Positions 34,889-41,745 are shown, numbered from the stretch's first letter. The stretch: DNA of 64,000 nucleotides from Clostridiales bacterium (GCA_003150035.1 QALR01000003.1:49088-113087), one strand, 5' to 3'. Program-made: numbers and translations. Notes: generated by a model not told the origin, from the sequence alone.

Positions 34889-34942
34889 TGGCGGAATCTA
34901 TTTTCAAAATTACAAATATCATTCTATGGAGGTAAAATAATC

Positions 34943-35320
34943 ATGGCATCCGAAAAAATCACGGCGATTCTTGATGAAATCAAAGCGCTTACCATTCTTG
35001 AGGTCGCTGACCTCGTAAAAGCTCTCGAGGAAGAATTCGGAGTTTCCGCGGCTCCTGTCGCTGTTGCTGCTGTTGGCGGTGGTGCCGCTGCTCCCGCTGC
35101 CGAAGAGAAAACTGAATTTGATGTTGTTCTTACATCCTTTGGCGACAGCAAACTCGGCGTTATCAAGGCGGTTCGCGAGGTTACCGGCCTCGGACTCAAA
35201 GAGGCAAAAGAACTCGTAGAGGCTGTTCCGAAAACTCTCAAAGAGGGCGTTTCCAAAGAAGATGCGGAAAAGATCAAGGCCGATCTTACCGCCGCCGGCG
35301 CTACCGTCGAAATCAAATAA
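34943..35320 (+). CDS. rplL: Ribosomal protein bL12 (L7/L12)
   Basis: Stalk protein of 125 residues that recruits translation GTPases. It has an N-terminal dimerisation domain ([20 protein letters not shown]), an Ala/Gly hinge (residues 38-52), and the C-terminal factor-binding domain with [20 protein letters not shown]. Everything is canonical. GGAGG precedes the ATG, and a terminator follows the stop directly. rpoB is not next in this window because the tRNA and mobile element follow. Confidence 0.98.
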   Translation: MASEKITAILDEIKALTILEVADLVKALEEEFGVSAAPVAVAAVGGGAAAPAAEEKTEFDVVLTSFGDSKLGVIKAVREVTGLGLKEAKELVEAVPKTLKEGVSKEDAEKIKADLTAAGATVEIK

Positions 35321-35335
35321 GAGAAACAAAAAAGG

Positions 35336-35378
35336 CAGACATTCCGCGTCTTTCGCGGACGCGGAATGCGTCTTTTAT
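35336..35378 (+). terminator. Rho-independent terminator of rplJL
   Basis: GACATTCCGCGTC / GACGCGGAATGCGTC stem followed by TTTTATTC, 16 bases after the rplL stop. Confidence 0.92.
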
Positions 35379-35401
35379 TCGCTGAAATTATAAAGAAAAC
35401 C

Positions 35402-35430
35402 TTGACATCGTGCGCGCAAACAGCTATAAT
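35402..35430 (+). promoter_or_regulatory. Consensus promoter of tRNA-Pro
   Basis: TTGACA (35402-35407), a 17-bp spacer and TATAAT (35425-35430), 15 bases before the tRNA. Confidence 0.95.
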
Positions 35431-35445
35431 AAAATAGTATCCAAT

Positions 35446-35521
35446 CTGGGTGTGGCGCAGTTGGTAGCGCGCTACCTTGGGGTGGTAGAGGCCGCTGGTT
35501 CAAGTCCAGTCACTCAGACCA
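35446..35521 (+). tRNA. tRNA-Pro (anticodon GGG)
   Basis: A 76-base cloverleaf including an encoded CCA. The acceptor is CTGGGTG / CACTCAG with discriminator A, the D stem GCGC/GCGC, the anticodon stem CTACC / GGTAG with loop TTGGGGT (anticodon GGG), and the T arm GCTGG-TTCAAGT-CCAGT. It is followed by its own terminator. A tyrosine recombinase gene begins 262 bases downstream, so its 3' end is the likely attachment site of the mobile element. Confidence 0.95.
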
Positions 35522-35528
35522 AAAAAAA

Positions 35529-35558
35529 CCAATGTGGAAAAACATTGGTTTTTCTTTG
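35529..35558 (+). terminator. Terminator of tRNA-Pro
   Basis: CCAATGT-GGAAAA-ACATTGG followed by TTTTTCTTTG, eight bases past the CCA end. Confidence 0.92.
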
Positions 35559-35658
35559 TTTTTCAAGGTTTTTCTGCGTTTTTCTTCTCGGTTGAACTTA
35601 TCATTTTGCTCTGTAAAACATCTTCATTTTCCTTCAAAAATGAGGTTAGTACATACTT

Positions 35659-35757
35659 TGGTGCATACCTTCAAAAAGTACATTTCACAGGTGAGTAGAG
35701 ACTATCAGCATTACCCACAATGGATAGTTCCCTTATATCTTTTACTGTGGTGCATAC
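35659..35757 (+). repeat. Direct repeats upstream of int1 (putative recombinase arm sites)
   Basis: TGGTGCATAC occurs at 35659-35668 and 35748-35757, each in a context with a nearby CATACTTT. Spacing and position between the tRNA and the integrase gene suit arm-type integrase or excisionase sites, but this is not proven. Confidence 0.4.
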
Positions 35758-35782
35758 TTTTGCCTAAAAGGAGGAAAAACGA

Positions 35783-36973
35783 ATGGCAAGCGTTATCCCA
35801 AAACCCAATGGAACTTATTTAATTCGAGTATCCTGCGGACTGGATCGTTTCGGCAAGCAGATCTCTCGCTCAAAAACCTTTCACCCATCAAAACCAAATC
35901 TGTCATATCAGAAATTGAATAAGGAAATCGATGCTTTTATTGCCGATTTTGAAGCAGAAATAAAGGCCGATCACAATATTCAAAAACCTGATCGTATTAC
36001 ATTTGCTGATTTTGTTGACATTTATTTAGATATTAAAAAGTCTACACTCTCTCCCAATACCTATGTTTTTTATGAAATGATCATAAAGACAGAATTATTG
36101 CCAAGATTCGGCGTTATGAAGCTCAAAGAAATCAGGACTTATCACGTTCAGCAATTTATTCAGTATCTTGCAACAGAAAAGATTCGCAATGACGGCGTTG
36201 CCGGAGGAATCAGCGCAAGCACGGTCAGACGTTACACGACAGTCCTTCGATCTATTCTAACATTGGCCTATAAACTTGAATATACAGATATAGATGCCGG
36301 CCATTCCAAACGAATAGAATTTCCCAAAGAAGCCTTAACAGAGCTTGAGGTATATACCCAAGAGGAAATCCGTGATATCTTGGCTGCTCTTGAAGCTGAA
36401 CCAATCCACATTCGCACACTTGTTGAGTTGGCAATTTTCACAGGAATGCGTCGCGGTGAAATTGTTGGATTAAAATGGGGCGATATTGATTTTGAAAATC
36501 AAAAAATATCTGTTCGGAGAAGCATTTATAAACCCAAAGGTAACAAAGCCTGCGAAAAAGAACCAAAGTCTAAATATGGAATTAGAACCATATCCATTCC
36601 GGAGAAGCTGTGTAAAACCCTCGTGGCATACCGTGCACAGCAAGACAGACATATATCTTTTCTTGGAGATGCGTGGAAAAAACTTGATTATGTTTTTACT
36701 GAAGAAGATGGCAATGTCATGAACCCGCAAACACCTACACGTCAATTTTCAAAATTTCTTAAACGGCATAATATCAGACATTTGAAGTTTCACGGTCTGC
36801 GGCATACCTCTGCTACATTGCTTCTCGCTAACGGCTGCGATATTAAAACTGTTTCCACACGGTTGGGTCATGCTGATCTCGATACAACAAATATCTATGT
36901 CCATGCTCTTGAAAGCGCAGACAAATTGGCTGCACAGACATTCGATCATCTACTTTCAGAGAAACAATCATAA
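35783..36973 (+). CDS. Tyrosine recombinase/integrase (int1) of the mobile element
   Basis: Phage/ICE-type integrase of 396 residues. It has an N-terminal AP2-like arm-binding domain (NGTYLIRVSCGLDRFGKQIS), a SAM-like core-binding domain around residues 70-170 (TFADFVDIYLDIKKSTLSPN), and a catalytic domain with Arg in FTGMRRGEIVGL, the H-x-x-R box HGLRHTSAT, a later His in LGHADLDTT and the nucleophile Tyr in NIYVHAL. All catalytic residues are present. AAAGGAGG precedes the ATG. It lies just 3' of tRNA-Pro, so it probably integrates the element there. The local DNA is more AT-rich than the core genes. Confidence 0.93.
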   Translation: MASVIPKPNGTYLIRVSCGLDRFGKQISRSKTFHPSKPNLSYQKLNKEIDAFIADFEAEIKADHNIQKPDRITFADFVDIYLDIKKSTLSPNTYVFYEMIIKTELLPRFGVMKLKEIRTYHVQQFIQYLATEKIRNDGVAGGISASTVRRYTTVLRSILTLAYKLEYTDIDAGHSKRIEFPKEALTELEVYTQEEIRDILAALEAEPIHIRTLVELAIFTGMRRGEIVGLKWGDIDFENQKISVRRSIYKPKGNKACEKEPKSKYGIRTISIPEKLCKTLVAYRAQQDRHISFLGDAWKKLDYVFTEEDGNVMNPQTPTRQFSKFLKRHNIRHLKFHGLRHTSATLLLANGCDIKTVSTRLGHADLDTTNIYVHALESADKLAAQTFDHLLSEKQS

Positions 36974-36989
36974 CCAATTTATATCCGCC

Positions 36990-37499
36990 TTATTTTTGTG
37001 ATTTTATTCGCACTACCTGCGGCACAGTATTTCTCGAAATTTTTGCACCCAATTGCTCAAGCATATCGCACTTGAGCAATTCTTTTTTTATCATTCCTGG
37101 AACCTTACCGCAAACAATGCTTTGTGAATATGGATCTGTAAAACTTTGTAAAGCAATATAGCGGCGATTCCCAATTAAGATACTTGGAATTTTTCCGTCC
37201 GCTACACAAATTCTTATGCGATCCTCCCCCATAACAATGTGTTCTGTGACTTTTTTCAGTTCCGCAGCAGCAGTTCTGATTGTCCGAATTTGCGGTAAAA
37301 AGGTTTCATCAGTAAATCCGAGCAATTCATTGAGTGTAGCTATAACCAGACGTATATCCACAACTGTTCGTACACCGTGATTACCATAGGGCAGTTGATT
37401 TTTTCTGATCAACGTCAGCAGCATCGTTTCATTCAATGCTGTCCGTGGGTCTATTAGGCGAAATTCCTTGATGGCTTGCGGTAATGTTGCCAATCTCAT
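36990..37499 (-). CDS. HTH/excisionase-like protein
   Basis: A 169-residue protein on the opposite strand to int1. The N-terminal half (TLPQAIKEFRLIDPRTALNE, then LTLIRKNQLPYGNHGVRTVVDI) has the layout of a MerR/excisionase winged helix, where a helix-turn-helix is followed by a short wing. The middle part is less clear, with a repeated VRTVVDIRLVIATLNELLG helix. GGAGG precedes ATG 37499. Its start overlaps the end of int2 by 71 bp in another frame, so it is co-expressed with it. A role in excision directionality is plausible but unproven. Confidence 0.6.
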   Translation of the reverse strand: MRLATLPQAIKEFRLIDPRTALNETMLLTLIRKNQLPYGNHGVRTVVDIRLVIATLNELLGFTDETFLPQIRTIRTAAAELKKVTEHIVMGEDRIRICVADGKIPSILIGNRRYIALQSFTDPYSQSIVCGKVPGMIKKELLKCDMLEQLGAKISRNTVPQVVRIKSQK

Positions 37500-38718
37500 T
37501 TATATTTCCCTCCTTCATAAGTACGTTAGTCAGCAGTCTTGCCGCTGTTTTCTTTGCACTGATATATGCCGACAAATACTGTTGTGTTGTTCTGATGTTT
37601 TCATGCCCAAATAAACTTCTCACTGTTTCGATATCTACCCCATTCTTTATCATTAAAGAACCACAGGTATGACGGAGGCCGTGCAGCTTCAAATGCCGCA
37701 ATCCACATTTTTGCTCAAATTTTGAACATATTTCTGTAGGAGCAAACAAGCTAATCATATCTCCGATTTTATTTGTGAAAACATATCCTTTTTCTTCCCA
37801 CTTGGATCCGGCAAGATTTTTTTCTTTACTTTGTTCTTCAGACCATCTTTTCAAAACGTCAGCATATTCTTCAGAAAAATACACCGTACGAACACTGCTC
37901 TTTGATTTTGGCGCTTTTACTGATTGTTCCTGACCTTTTACTTTGAATGCACTTCTGCTCACTGTCAAACATCCGCTTTTAAAATCAAAATCCGACCACA
38001 TCAGTCCGACAACTTCTCCCCTTCTTAAACCAAGCAAAAGAGATGTCAATAACAAAGCCTTCACTTTTGGACATTCATCAGCAAGTCTATTGTAAAAAGT
38101 TTTTGCTTCTTCATCATCATAAGCCTGCAAGGGCTTGTGATATATTTTAGGATAACTGATATACTGCCTATGCAAAATATCTTTTTCGGCAAACCCCATT
38201 TTATATGCTTCCGTCATTACAGATGTAAAAACAGTGGAATACCGTTTCACTGTCGCGCCGGATAACGGCTCCGTATTGTTTGACTGAAATCGCGCGCCCG
38301 GAGACGAAAGAAAATCAATTAAGGATTGAAGATGTACCGAAGAAACATCGCATATCCTTATTTCTCCGAAGGATGGCAGAATAAATTGGTCAATAACCGA
38401 TTGATAAAACCGAATTGTATTTGGAGACAGTCTGAGTTCTATTTTTTTATAATAGTATTCGCTTATAAATTCTGACAGAGTCAGACCTTGTTGGTTTATA
38501 TGCTGTGTTTTTGTATTTTGTCCCGCGATATAAAATCCACTGTGAACTGCGTTCTCAAAAAGATTTGCATATTCTTTGGCCGCCCTTTCTGCTGCTCTAT
38601 ATGACAACCCTACAGGCGGATAATACGTAGTTGTAACCATTCTCTGCTTTCCATTCGGTTTCCCATTCGATACCCTGATACAAAAACTACCGTTTTTTCG
38701 TCGATAATAATTAGGCAT
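37429..38718 (-). CDS. Second tyrosine recombinase (int2)
   Basis: Tyrosine recombinase of 429 residues. The N-terminal arm domain begins MPNYYRRKNGSFCIRVSNG, and the SAM-like domain is LTLSEFISEYYYKKIELRLS. Catalytic residues are visible as Arg in LLGLRRGEVVGL, HGLRHTCGSLM, GHENIRTTQQYLSAY with the nucleophile Tyr. It is related to int1 in layout but clearly a different recombinase. The start at 38718 follows GGAG by ten bases; longer in-frame readings run into a non-family region. It faces away from int1. It may belong to a second element nested in, or fused to, the first. Confidence 0.88.
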   Translation of the reverse strand: MPNYYRRKNGSFCIRVSNGKPNGKQRMVTTTYYPPVGLSYRAAERAAKEYANLFENAVHSGFYIAGQNTKTQHINQQGLTLSEFISEYYYKKIELRLSPNTIRFYQSVIDQFILPSFGEIRICDVSSVHLQSLIDFLSSPGARFQSNNTEPLSGATVKRYSTVFTSVMTEAYKMGFAEKDILHRQYISYPKIYHKPLQAYDDEEAKTFYNRLADECPKVKALLLTSLLLGLRRGEVVGLMWSDFDFKSGCLTVSRSAFKVKGQEQSVKAPKSKSSVRTVYFSEEYADVLKRWSEEQSKEKNLAGSKWEEKGYVFTNKIGDMISLFAPTEICSKFEQKCGLRHLKLHGLRHTCGSLMIKNGVDIETVRSLFGHENIRTTQQYLSAYISAKKTAARLLTNVLMKEGNINEIGNITASHQGISPNRPTDSIE

Positions 38719-38780
38719 AACACAACAACTCCATTCTATAAGTTTTAGTTTCTTAAATTCCATTTTCAAAATCATCAGGA

Positions 38781-38798
38781 GGTTGGCTACAACCAACC
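38781..38798. repeat. Hairpin upstream of int2
   Basis: GGTTGG-CTACAA-CCAACC. It lies in the 446-base stretch 38719-39164, which otherwise holds no convincing gene. Confidence 0.45.
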
Positions 38799-39110
38799 AC
38801 ATAGGATTTCTCCTCCGGCGAGGTATTCCGGTCGCGTTTTCATACGAAAGTATCATTGTCCCCCATACCATCATGGCCACCTTCGATTGTAATTTCGAAT
38901 TACTTCATATGGTTCTATCGCTCCCCTATACATTAGGATCTTGGCGCACCAATGAAACAGCTCCGGCATGAGTTATGTTCCTGATGATTCAGTATGCAGT
39001 TGTCAAAGAACATGGCATGGAGATGCCTTCATCTATAAGAACACATGAAAAGTTGAATTTCTGTCATGTTTTCAAAAAATACTTTACAATTTTGCTCGAA
39101 TTTCCGAAAA

Positions 39111-39156
39111 TAAAAGCATTCACGCTTTGGCTTTTCCTTGGCGCGAATGCTTTTTG
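39111..39156. terminator. Terminator downstream of the sigma-like/HTH pair
   Basis: AAAGCATTC-x-CGC pairs with GCG-CGAATGCTTT. On the minus strand TTTTATTTT follows, and on the plus strand TTTTTG. It is 10-55 bases past the HTH stop at 39165. Confidence 0.8.
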
Positions 39157-39164
39157 TTCGACGT

Positions 39165-39359
39165 TTATCTAATCTTAAAATTGGATATATTCCTGATGAT
39201 ATGAAGCAATATTGTTTGTTTCAAATCCTCATCCAGAATACCGTTTATATAACTATGTTTATTGATTAAAGGCATATATAAAAGCAAAACAGCCTCAACA
39301 GCCTTTCTGTCTCCGGAGACAGCACGTTCAAGAATCGAACGAAATTCACTTGTGTTCAT
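39165..39359 (-). CDS. Small HTH-like protein (ICE Orf8-type)
   Basis: A 64-residue helical protein (FRSILERAVSGDRKAVEAVL, then YINGILDEDLKQTILLHII) of the kind that follows the sigma-like gene in Tn916/Tn1549-type elements, where it acts with the sigma-like protein to control excision and transfer genes. It overlaps the sigma-like gene by 14 bp. The assignment rests on size, partner and helix pattern. Confidence 0.6.
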   Translation of the reverse strand: MNTSEFRSILERAVSGDRKAVEAVLLLYMPLINKHSYINGILDEDLKQTILLHIIRNISNFKIR

Positions 39360-39747
39360 TTTCGTCCCCCCTTGTGATCAGTTTCCGCAATTCTTTTATA
39401 GCTCTCATACGCTGTAGATAAACCGAATTCACTGAGCATCCGATTTTATTTGCAACTTCTTCGGGCGTCAGTTCTTCCAGAAACAGCATTGTGAGGATGC
39501 GGCGGCGCGAAATTGGCAGTTTTGTAAAAGCTCTTTCTATTTTTTCATCTTCAAATTCAAAGGTATCTCGGGATACTATCGGCTCATCAAGTATTGCAAA
39601 GGCCTCTTCAGAAAGATCTTCTATTGAAATAATATTCAGATATTTACTGTGCTGTCGGATAAAACTCAGTTTTGCTCTTACAATCAACTTTTCCAGCCAA
39701 ACGGTGAATTCTCCGCGAAGTCGGTCATTTTGCTTGCTGTGGTCCAT
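39346..39747 (-). CDS. Sigma-70-like regulator of the mobile element (Orf7-type)
   Basis: A 133-residue protein whose C-terminal half is a sigma region-4 helix-turn-helix: FTKLPISRRRILTMLFLEEL, then TPEEVANKIGCSVNSVYLQRMRAIKELRKL. The N-terminal part (RGEFTVWLEKLIVRAKLSFI) resembles ECF/ICE regulators rather than sigma region 2. In Tn916-family elements the equivalent gene promotes expression of excision and transfer genes. AAAAAGGAGG precedes the ATG. It is preceded by an ~860-base leader with several hairpins and is probably released when these attenuators are read through. Confidence 0.85.
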   Translation of the reverse strand: MDHSKQNDRLRGEFTVWLEKLIVRAKLSFIRQHSKYLNIISIEDLSEEAFAILDEPIVSRDTFEFEDEKIERAFTKLPISRRRILTMLFLEELTPEEVANKIGCSVNSVYLQRMRAIKELRKLITRGDENEHK

Positions 39748-39988
39748 GCTTACCTCCTTTTTGAGTCGCGCATGCTACCACAGCAAAAAAAAATTTAACC
39801 TTCACATGCCATAGCGGCATGCTATGATTTGTTTTTCTACCACCTTTATCTTCAGACATCATAGCAATCAGGTCATAGGCATCACCTCCCTTCTCTTCTT
39901 TGAATATGAAAAAACGGTTATGCCATAAATCGCATAACCGTAATTTAAAACATGAGAAACCAACCGGAATTCCACAGCCGGCCACCAT
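39725..39988 (-). CDS. Possible small ORF across the last attenuator of the leader
   Basis: An open frame that runs through the hairpin at 39909-39941 and overlaps the first 23 bases of the sigma-like gene. The most gene-like part is MPLWHVKVKFFFAVVACATQ, near the C-terminus. There is no good Shine-Dalgarno at ATG 39988 or at ATG 39862. It may be a leader peptide or spurious. Confidence 0.25.
   Translation of the reverse strand: MVAGCGIPVGFSCFKLRLCDLWHNRFFIFKEEKGGDAYDLIAMMSEDKGGRKTNHSMPLWHVKVKFFFAVVACATQKGGKHGPQQAK
39909..39941 (-). terminator. Attenuator hairpin 3 before the sigma-like gene
   Basis: On the minus strand ACGGTTATGC / GCATAACCGT (perfect 10-bp stem, 8-base loop) followed by TTTTTC. 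The 3' arm plus U-run can pair instead, over 13 bp, with AAAAACGGTTATG encoded upstream at 40033-40021. That gives an alternative antiterminator fold. Confidence 0.75.
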
Positions 39989-40020
39989 TTGATTGTCAGA
40001 TTCTAAAAATATTCTGTTTC

Positions 40021-40033
40021 CATAACCGTTTTT
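40021..40033 (-). promoter_or_regulatory. Putative antiterminator arm
   Basis: Minus-strand AAAAACGGTTATG, an exact complement of the 3' arm and U-run of attenuator hairpin 3 (39922-39910). It is transcribed before the terminator and could sequester it. Confidence 0.55.
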
Positions 40034-40049
40034 ACAACCATTTGAACTA

Positions 40050-40130
40050 TCAAAACGAAAAGGCAGTGGGATCCAATATAGCAATCCCACCGCCTAAAAA
40101 ATCAAATGCAACGAAATACATCGATCCCAT
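40050..40130 (-). CDS. Possible 26-aa leader peptide across hairpin 2
   Basis: MGSMYFVAFDFLGGGIAILD continues to a stop codon that falls exactly in the U-run of hairpin 2, so a ribosome translating it would sit on the terminator stem. The Shine-Dalgarno (CGGATAGA) is weak. The frame is open further upstream, toward a stronger AAGGAG near 40179 that has only a non-standard ATA at suitable spacing. Confidence 0.35.
   Translation of the reverse strand: MGSMYFVAFDFLGGGIAILDPTAFSF
40052..40094 (-). terminator. Attenuator hairpin 2 before the sigma-like gene
   Basis: On the minus strand GGCGGTGGGAT / ATCCCACTGCC (11 bp with one wobble pair), loop 11, followed by TTTTCGTTTTG. Confidence 0.7.
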
Positions 40131-40262
40131 TCTATCCGATTTCTCTGATGACCTCTTTATCTTGGATGAGACGAGTATTTTTTATCTCCTTCCCCTTATC
40201 CGCGCATCCTTGTGTAAAACCGGATTTTGAAAACAGGCAGTAGTACACTTGTCTGTAGGTCA

Positions 40263-40292
40263 AGTATGATTCGCGTCTTTCTTTTATGTCAA
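40263..40292 (-). promoter_or_regulatory. Possible internal promoter in the sigma-like gene leader
   Basis: On the minus strand a perfect TTGACA (40292-40287), then CATACT at 18 bp or TCATAC at 17 bp. Transcription from here would bypass hairpin 1 but not hairpins 2 and 3. Confidence 0.45.
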
Positions 40293-40309
40293 CAGTTTGA
40301 ATTGATTTC

Positions 40310-40411
40310 TTAACAGGTATTCAGACAACCTTGCGTCTGAACGATTGCTGCCGAAAGAGCAGCGGCACAATCAGACAGAATTGAAAAATCCAAACAACTC
40401 TCAAACAGCAT
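40310..40411 (-). CDS. Small ORF (33 aa) with a strong ribosome binding site
   Basis: MLFESCLDFSILSDCAAALS and 13 more residues ending CLNTC. TTGGAGGGGGA lies directly before the ATG, making it the best translated candidate in this leader. It has four cysteines and no recognised family. It sits between hairpin 1 and the internal promoter and ends without a hairpin of its own. Confidence 0.4.
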   Translation of the reverse strand: MLFESCLDFSILSDCAAALSAAIVQTQGCLNTC

Positions 40412-40438
40412 TCCCCCTCCAATATTCATTTTTACAAT

Positions 40439-40489
40439 CAAAAAACGCATAAAACATCAGGATTGAACCAACCCTGACATCTCATGCGT
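40439..40489 (-). terminator. Attenuator hairpin 1 before the sigma-like gene
   Basis: On the minus strand ACGCATGAGATGTCAGG pairs along 17 positions (with four G-U wobbles) with CCTGATGTTTTATGCGT, followed by TTTTTTG. It lies about 130 bases after the distal promoter. Confidence 0.75.
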
Positions 40490-40620
40490 CATGTGAATAT
40501 TTGCCGTTGCTGATACGGTTCTTCGCCGTACAGGATGGAAACGCAGTGCAACAAATACCAATGCAAGCATTCGCTGTCGGGTTTGCAATTCGTTTTACGG
40601 CTGATTGACTGTATTTCCAT
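40489..40620 (-). CDS. Possible 43-aa leader peptide ending at hairpin 1
   Basis: An open frame MEIQSISRKTNCKPDSECLH then WYLLHCVSILYGEEPYQQRQIFT, whose stop codon touches the first stem base of hairpin 1. Ribosome occupancy there would block the terminator. The ATG overlaps the -10 box, so it could be used only from a more distal promoter, or translation starts at a later codon. The peptide content (C, H, W, Y) looks coding. Confidence 0.35.
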   Translation of the reverse strand: MEIQSISRKTNCKPDSECLHWYLLHCVSILYGEEPYQQRQIFT

Positions 40621-40647
40621 TATATCATAGAATTTCCATTTTTTCAA
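40619..40647 (-). promoter_or_regulatory. Distal promoter of the sigma-like regulator leader
   Basis: On the minus strand TTGAAA (40647-40642), a 17-bp spacer and TATAAT (40624-40619). It begins a leader of about 860 bases up to the sigma-like gene. Confidence 0.8.
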
Positions 40648-40711
40648 CGCTTTTCCTTATATTCTATTTGTTAATAAATTATGAATACAAAAATTATGAA
40701 TTTTACCAATT

Positions 40712-40751
40712 CAAAAACGGACCACCGAAACTTAAAATTGCTTCGGTGGTC
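40712..40751 (-). terminator. Terminator of the DUF3791 pair
   Basis: On the minus strand GACCACCGAA / TTCGGTGGTC followed by CGTTTTTG, 30-70 bases after the DUF3791 stop. Confidence 0.85.
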
Positions 40752-40781
40752 TGTTTTTGTTATGTGTTTTTGGGCACTCTT

Positions 40782-40988
40782 TTAGCCTCTCCGTTTTGAC
40801 GCAATATACATGTCAATATCGTTTACAACATATTTTGCGCCGGTTGTATGCAATGCTTCATAAAAAGACTGCAGGTATTCACAAACCGAATACTGTTCAA
40901 ACAATTCAATTACTGCTTTGCCAGTCATATTTTTCTGACTTCGGTATTCTTCCAAACAATAAATCAGAAAAGATAATTCTTTGCTCAT
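40782..40988 (-). CDS. DUF3791 family protein
   Basis: A 68-residue protein (MSKELSFLIYCLEEYRSQKN, then GKAVIELFEQYSVCEYLQSF and YEALHTTGAKYVVNDIDMYI) with the DUF3791 pattern. These small proteins occur next to DUF3990 proteins in Clostridia and resemble toxin-antitoxin or addiction modules, but no activity is established that I know of. GGAGG precedes ATG 40988, which overlaps the stop of the upstream gene in an ATGA fashion. Confidence 0.7.
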   Translation of the reverse strand: MSKELSFLIYCLEEYRSQKNMTGKAVIELFEQYSVCEYLQSFYEALHTTGAKYVVNDIDMYIASKRRG

Positions 40989-41233
40989 GCCATCCCTCCC
41001 TCTTCTGGCCACATAATTTCTCCCGTTTCTTGTTCCGTGTTCCATATATGATAAATTGTCAGAGGGCTGTAATGCCAGACTTTGGTTTCCTCTTTTTCCA
41101 ATAGTTCGTACGTCTTTGAGTGATAAAATGCTTTGATTGCCTCTAGCTCGCTCAGATTTCTCTCTTTCACTATAATATCTACCACCTGTGGAATCACTGC
41201 TATGCTCAACAATGCCTGAAACTTCTCGTCCAT
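40985..41233 (-). CDS. Small protein accompanying DUF3791/DUF3990
   Basis: An 82-residue protein beginning MDEKFQALLSIAVIPQVVDI and ending with KVWHYSPLTIYHIWNTEQET. It has the all-alpha, DUF3791-like character of proteins placed between DUF3990 and DUF3791 genes. GAGGTG precedes the ATG. It begins one base after a DUF3990-like fragment and overlaps the next gene by four bases. Confidence 0.6.
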   Translation of the reverse strand: MDEKFQALLSIAVIPQVVDIIVKERNLSELEAIKAFYHSKTYELLEKEETKVWHYSPLTIYHIWNTEQETGEIMWPEEGGMA

Positions 41234-41234
41234 C

Positions 41235-41370
41235 TTACACCTCTTCAAATCCGATAAATTTCAAACACCGAAGTGCTTTTTCACTTGCGAAAACATATTG
41301 ATCATACAAGTTCTTTAATTTCAATATCTTCTACAGCACTCTCTATGCATATGTCTTTATAATATTCCAT
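41235..41370 (-). pseudogene. Frameshifted remnant, DUF3990-like C-terminus
   Basis: The downstream frame reads YDQYVFASEKALRCLKFIGF and ends EEV-stop. This resembles the end of DUF3990 proteins, which pair with DUF3791. Directly upstream, in another frame, is MEYYKDICIESAVEDIEIKE. Removing one G after CTT would join the two into a 44-residue peptide. It is too short to be a full DUF3990 protein (about 150-190 residues), so it is a decayed gene or a deletion product. Confidence 0.4.
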
Positions 41371-41373
41371 TTT

Positions 41374-41402
41374 ATTATACACGATTGTTTCCATAATGTC
41401 AA
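41374..41402 (-). promoter_or_regulatory. Consensus promoter of the DUF3791 operon
   Basis: On the minus strand TTGACA (41402-41397), a 17-bp spacer and TATAAT (41379-41374): a perfect match. Confidence 0.9.
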
Positions 41403-41473
41403 GTCAATAGCTCCGATAATGCATATTTTATCCTGTTTGCGTGTATTTCCCTATCCGTTCTATGGCAACGGTC

Positions 41474-41517
41474 TGAAGAACGGTGAAACCTATATTTCAT
41501 GCTTCGACCGTTCTTCA
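41474..41517. repeat. 11-bp inverted repeat
   Basis: TGAAGAACGGT and ACCGTTCTTCA with a 22-base loop and no U-run on either side. It lies between the DUF3791 promoter and the zinc-ribbon-like gene. It may be an mRNA end structure or a mobile-element landmark. Confidence 0.5.
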
Positions 41518-41535
41518 CCGTTGTCTGCTGTATCC

Positions 41536-41742
41536 TTATTCGCTGAGATGGAGATGACCATGCAGGTGTTGCCAAATCGCGGCACTGATATTGGCATTGG
41601 GATATTTCCGAATCACACGGTAATCCCCCTTCTCAAAGCGCCCTTCACACCCACACAGGCAGCAAACCCACTGTTCATCCATCAGAAGTCCATACTGTAA
41701 GTCCAGCTTTTCTTCCAACAGATTCTGAAACAAAACCAACAT
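41536..41742 (-). CDS. Small protein with a Cys-rich patch
   Basis: A 68-residue protein, unrecognised. It has CCLCGCEGRFEKGDYRVIRK in the middle and ends HLHGHLHLSE, so a metal-binding (zinc-ribbon-like) role is possible. GGGGTG lies before ATG 41742. It starts four bases downstream of the primase-like gene stop and is the last gene of that operon. Confidence 0.5.
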   Translation of the reverse strand: MLVLFQNLLEEKLDLQYGLLMDEQWVCCLCGCEGRFEKGDYRVIRKYPNANISAAIWQHLHGHLHLSE

Positions 41743-41745
41743 CCT

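Noticed and set aside
38783..39172. Two plus-strand frames of 62-65 codons upstream of int2
   Set aside because: No RBS, shadow-like sequence; the stretch is better read as leader DNA with hairpins.
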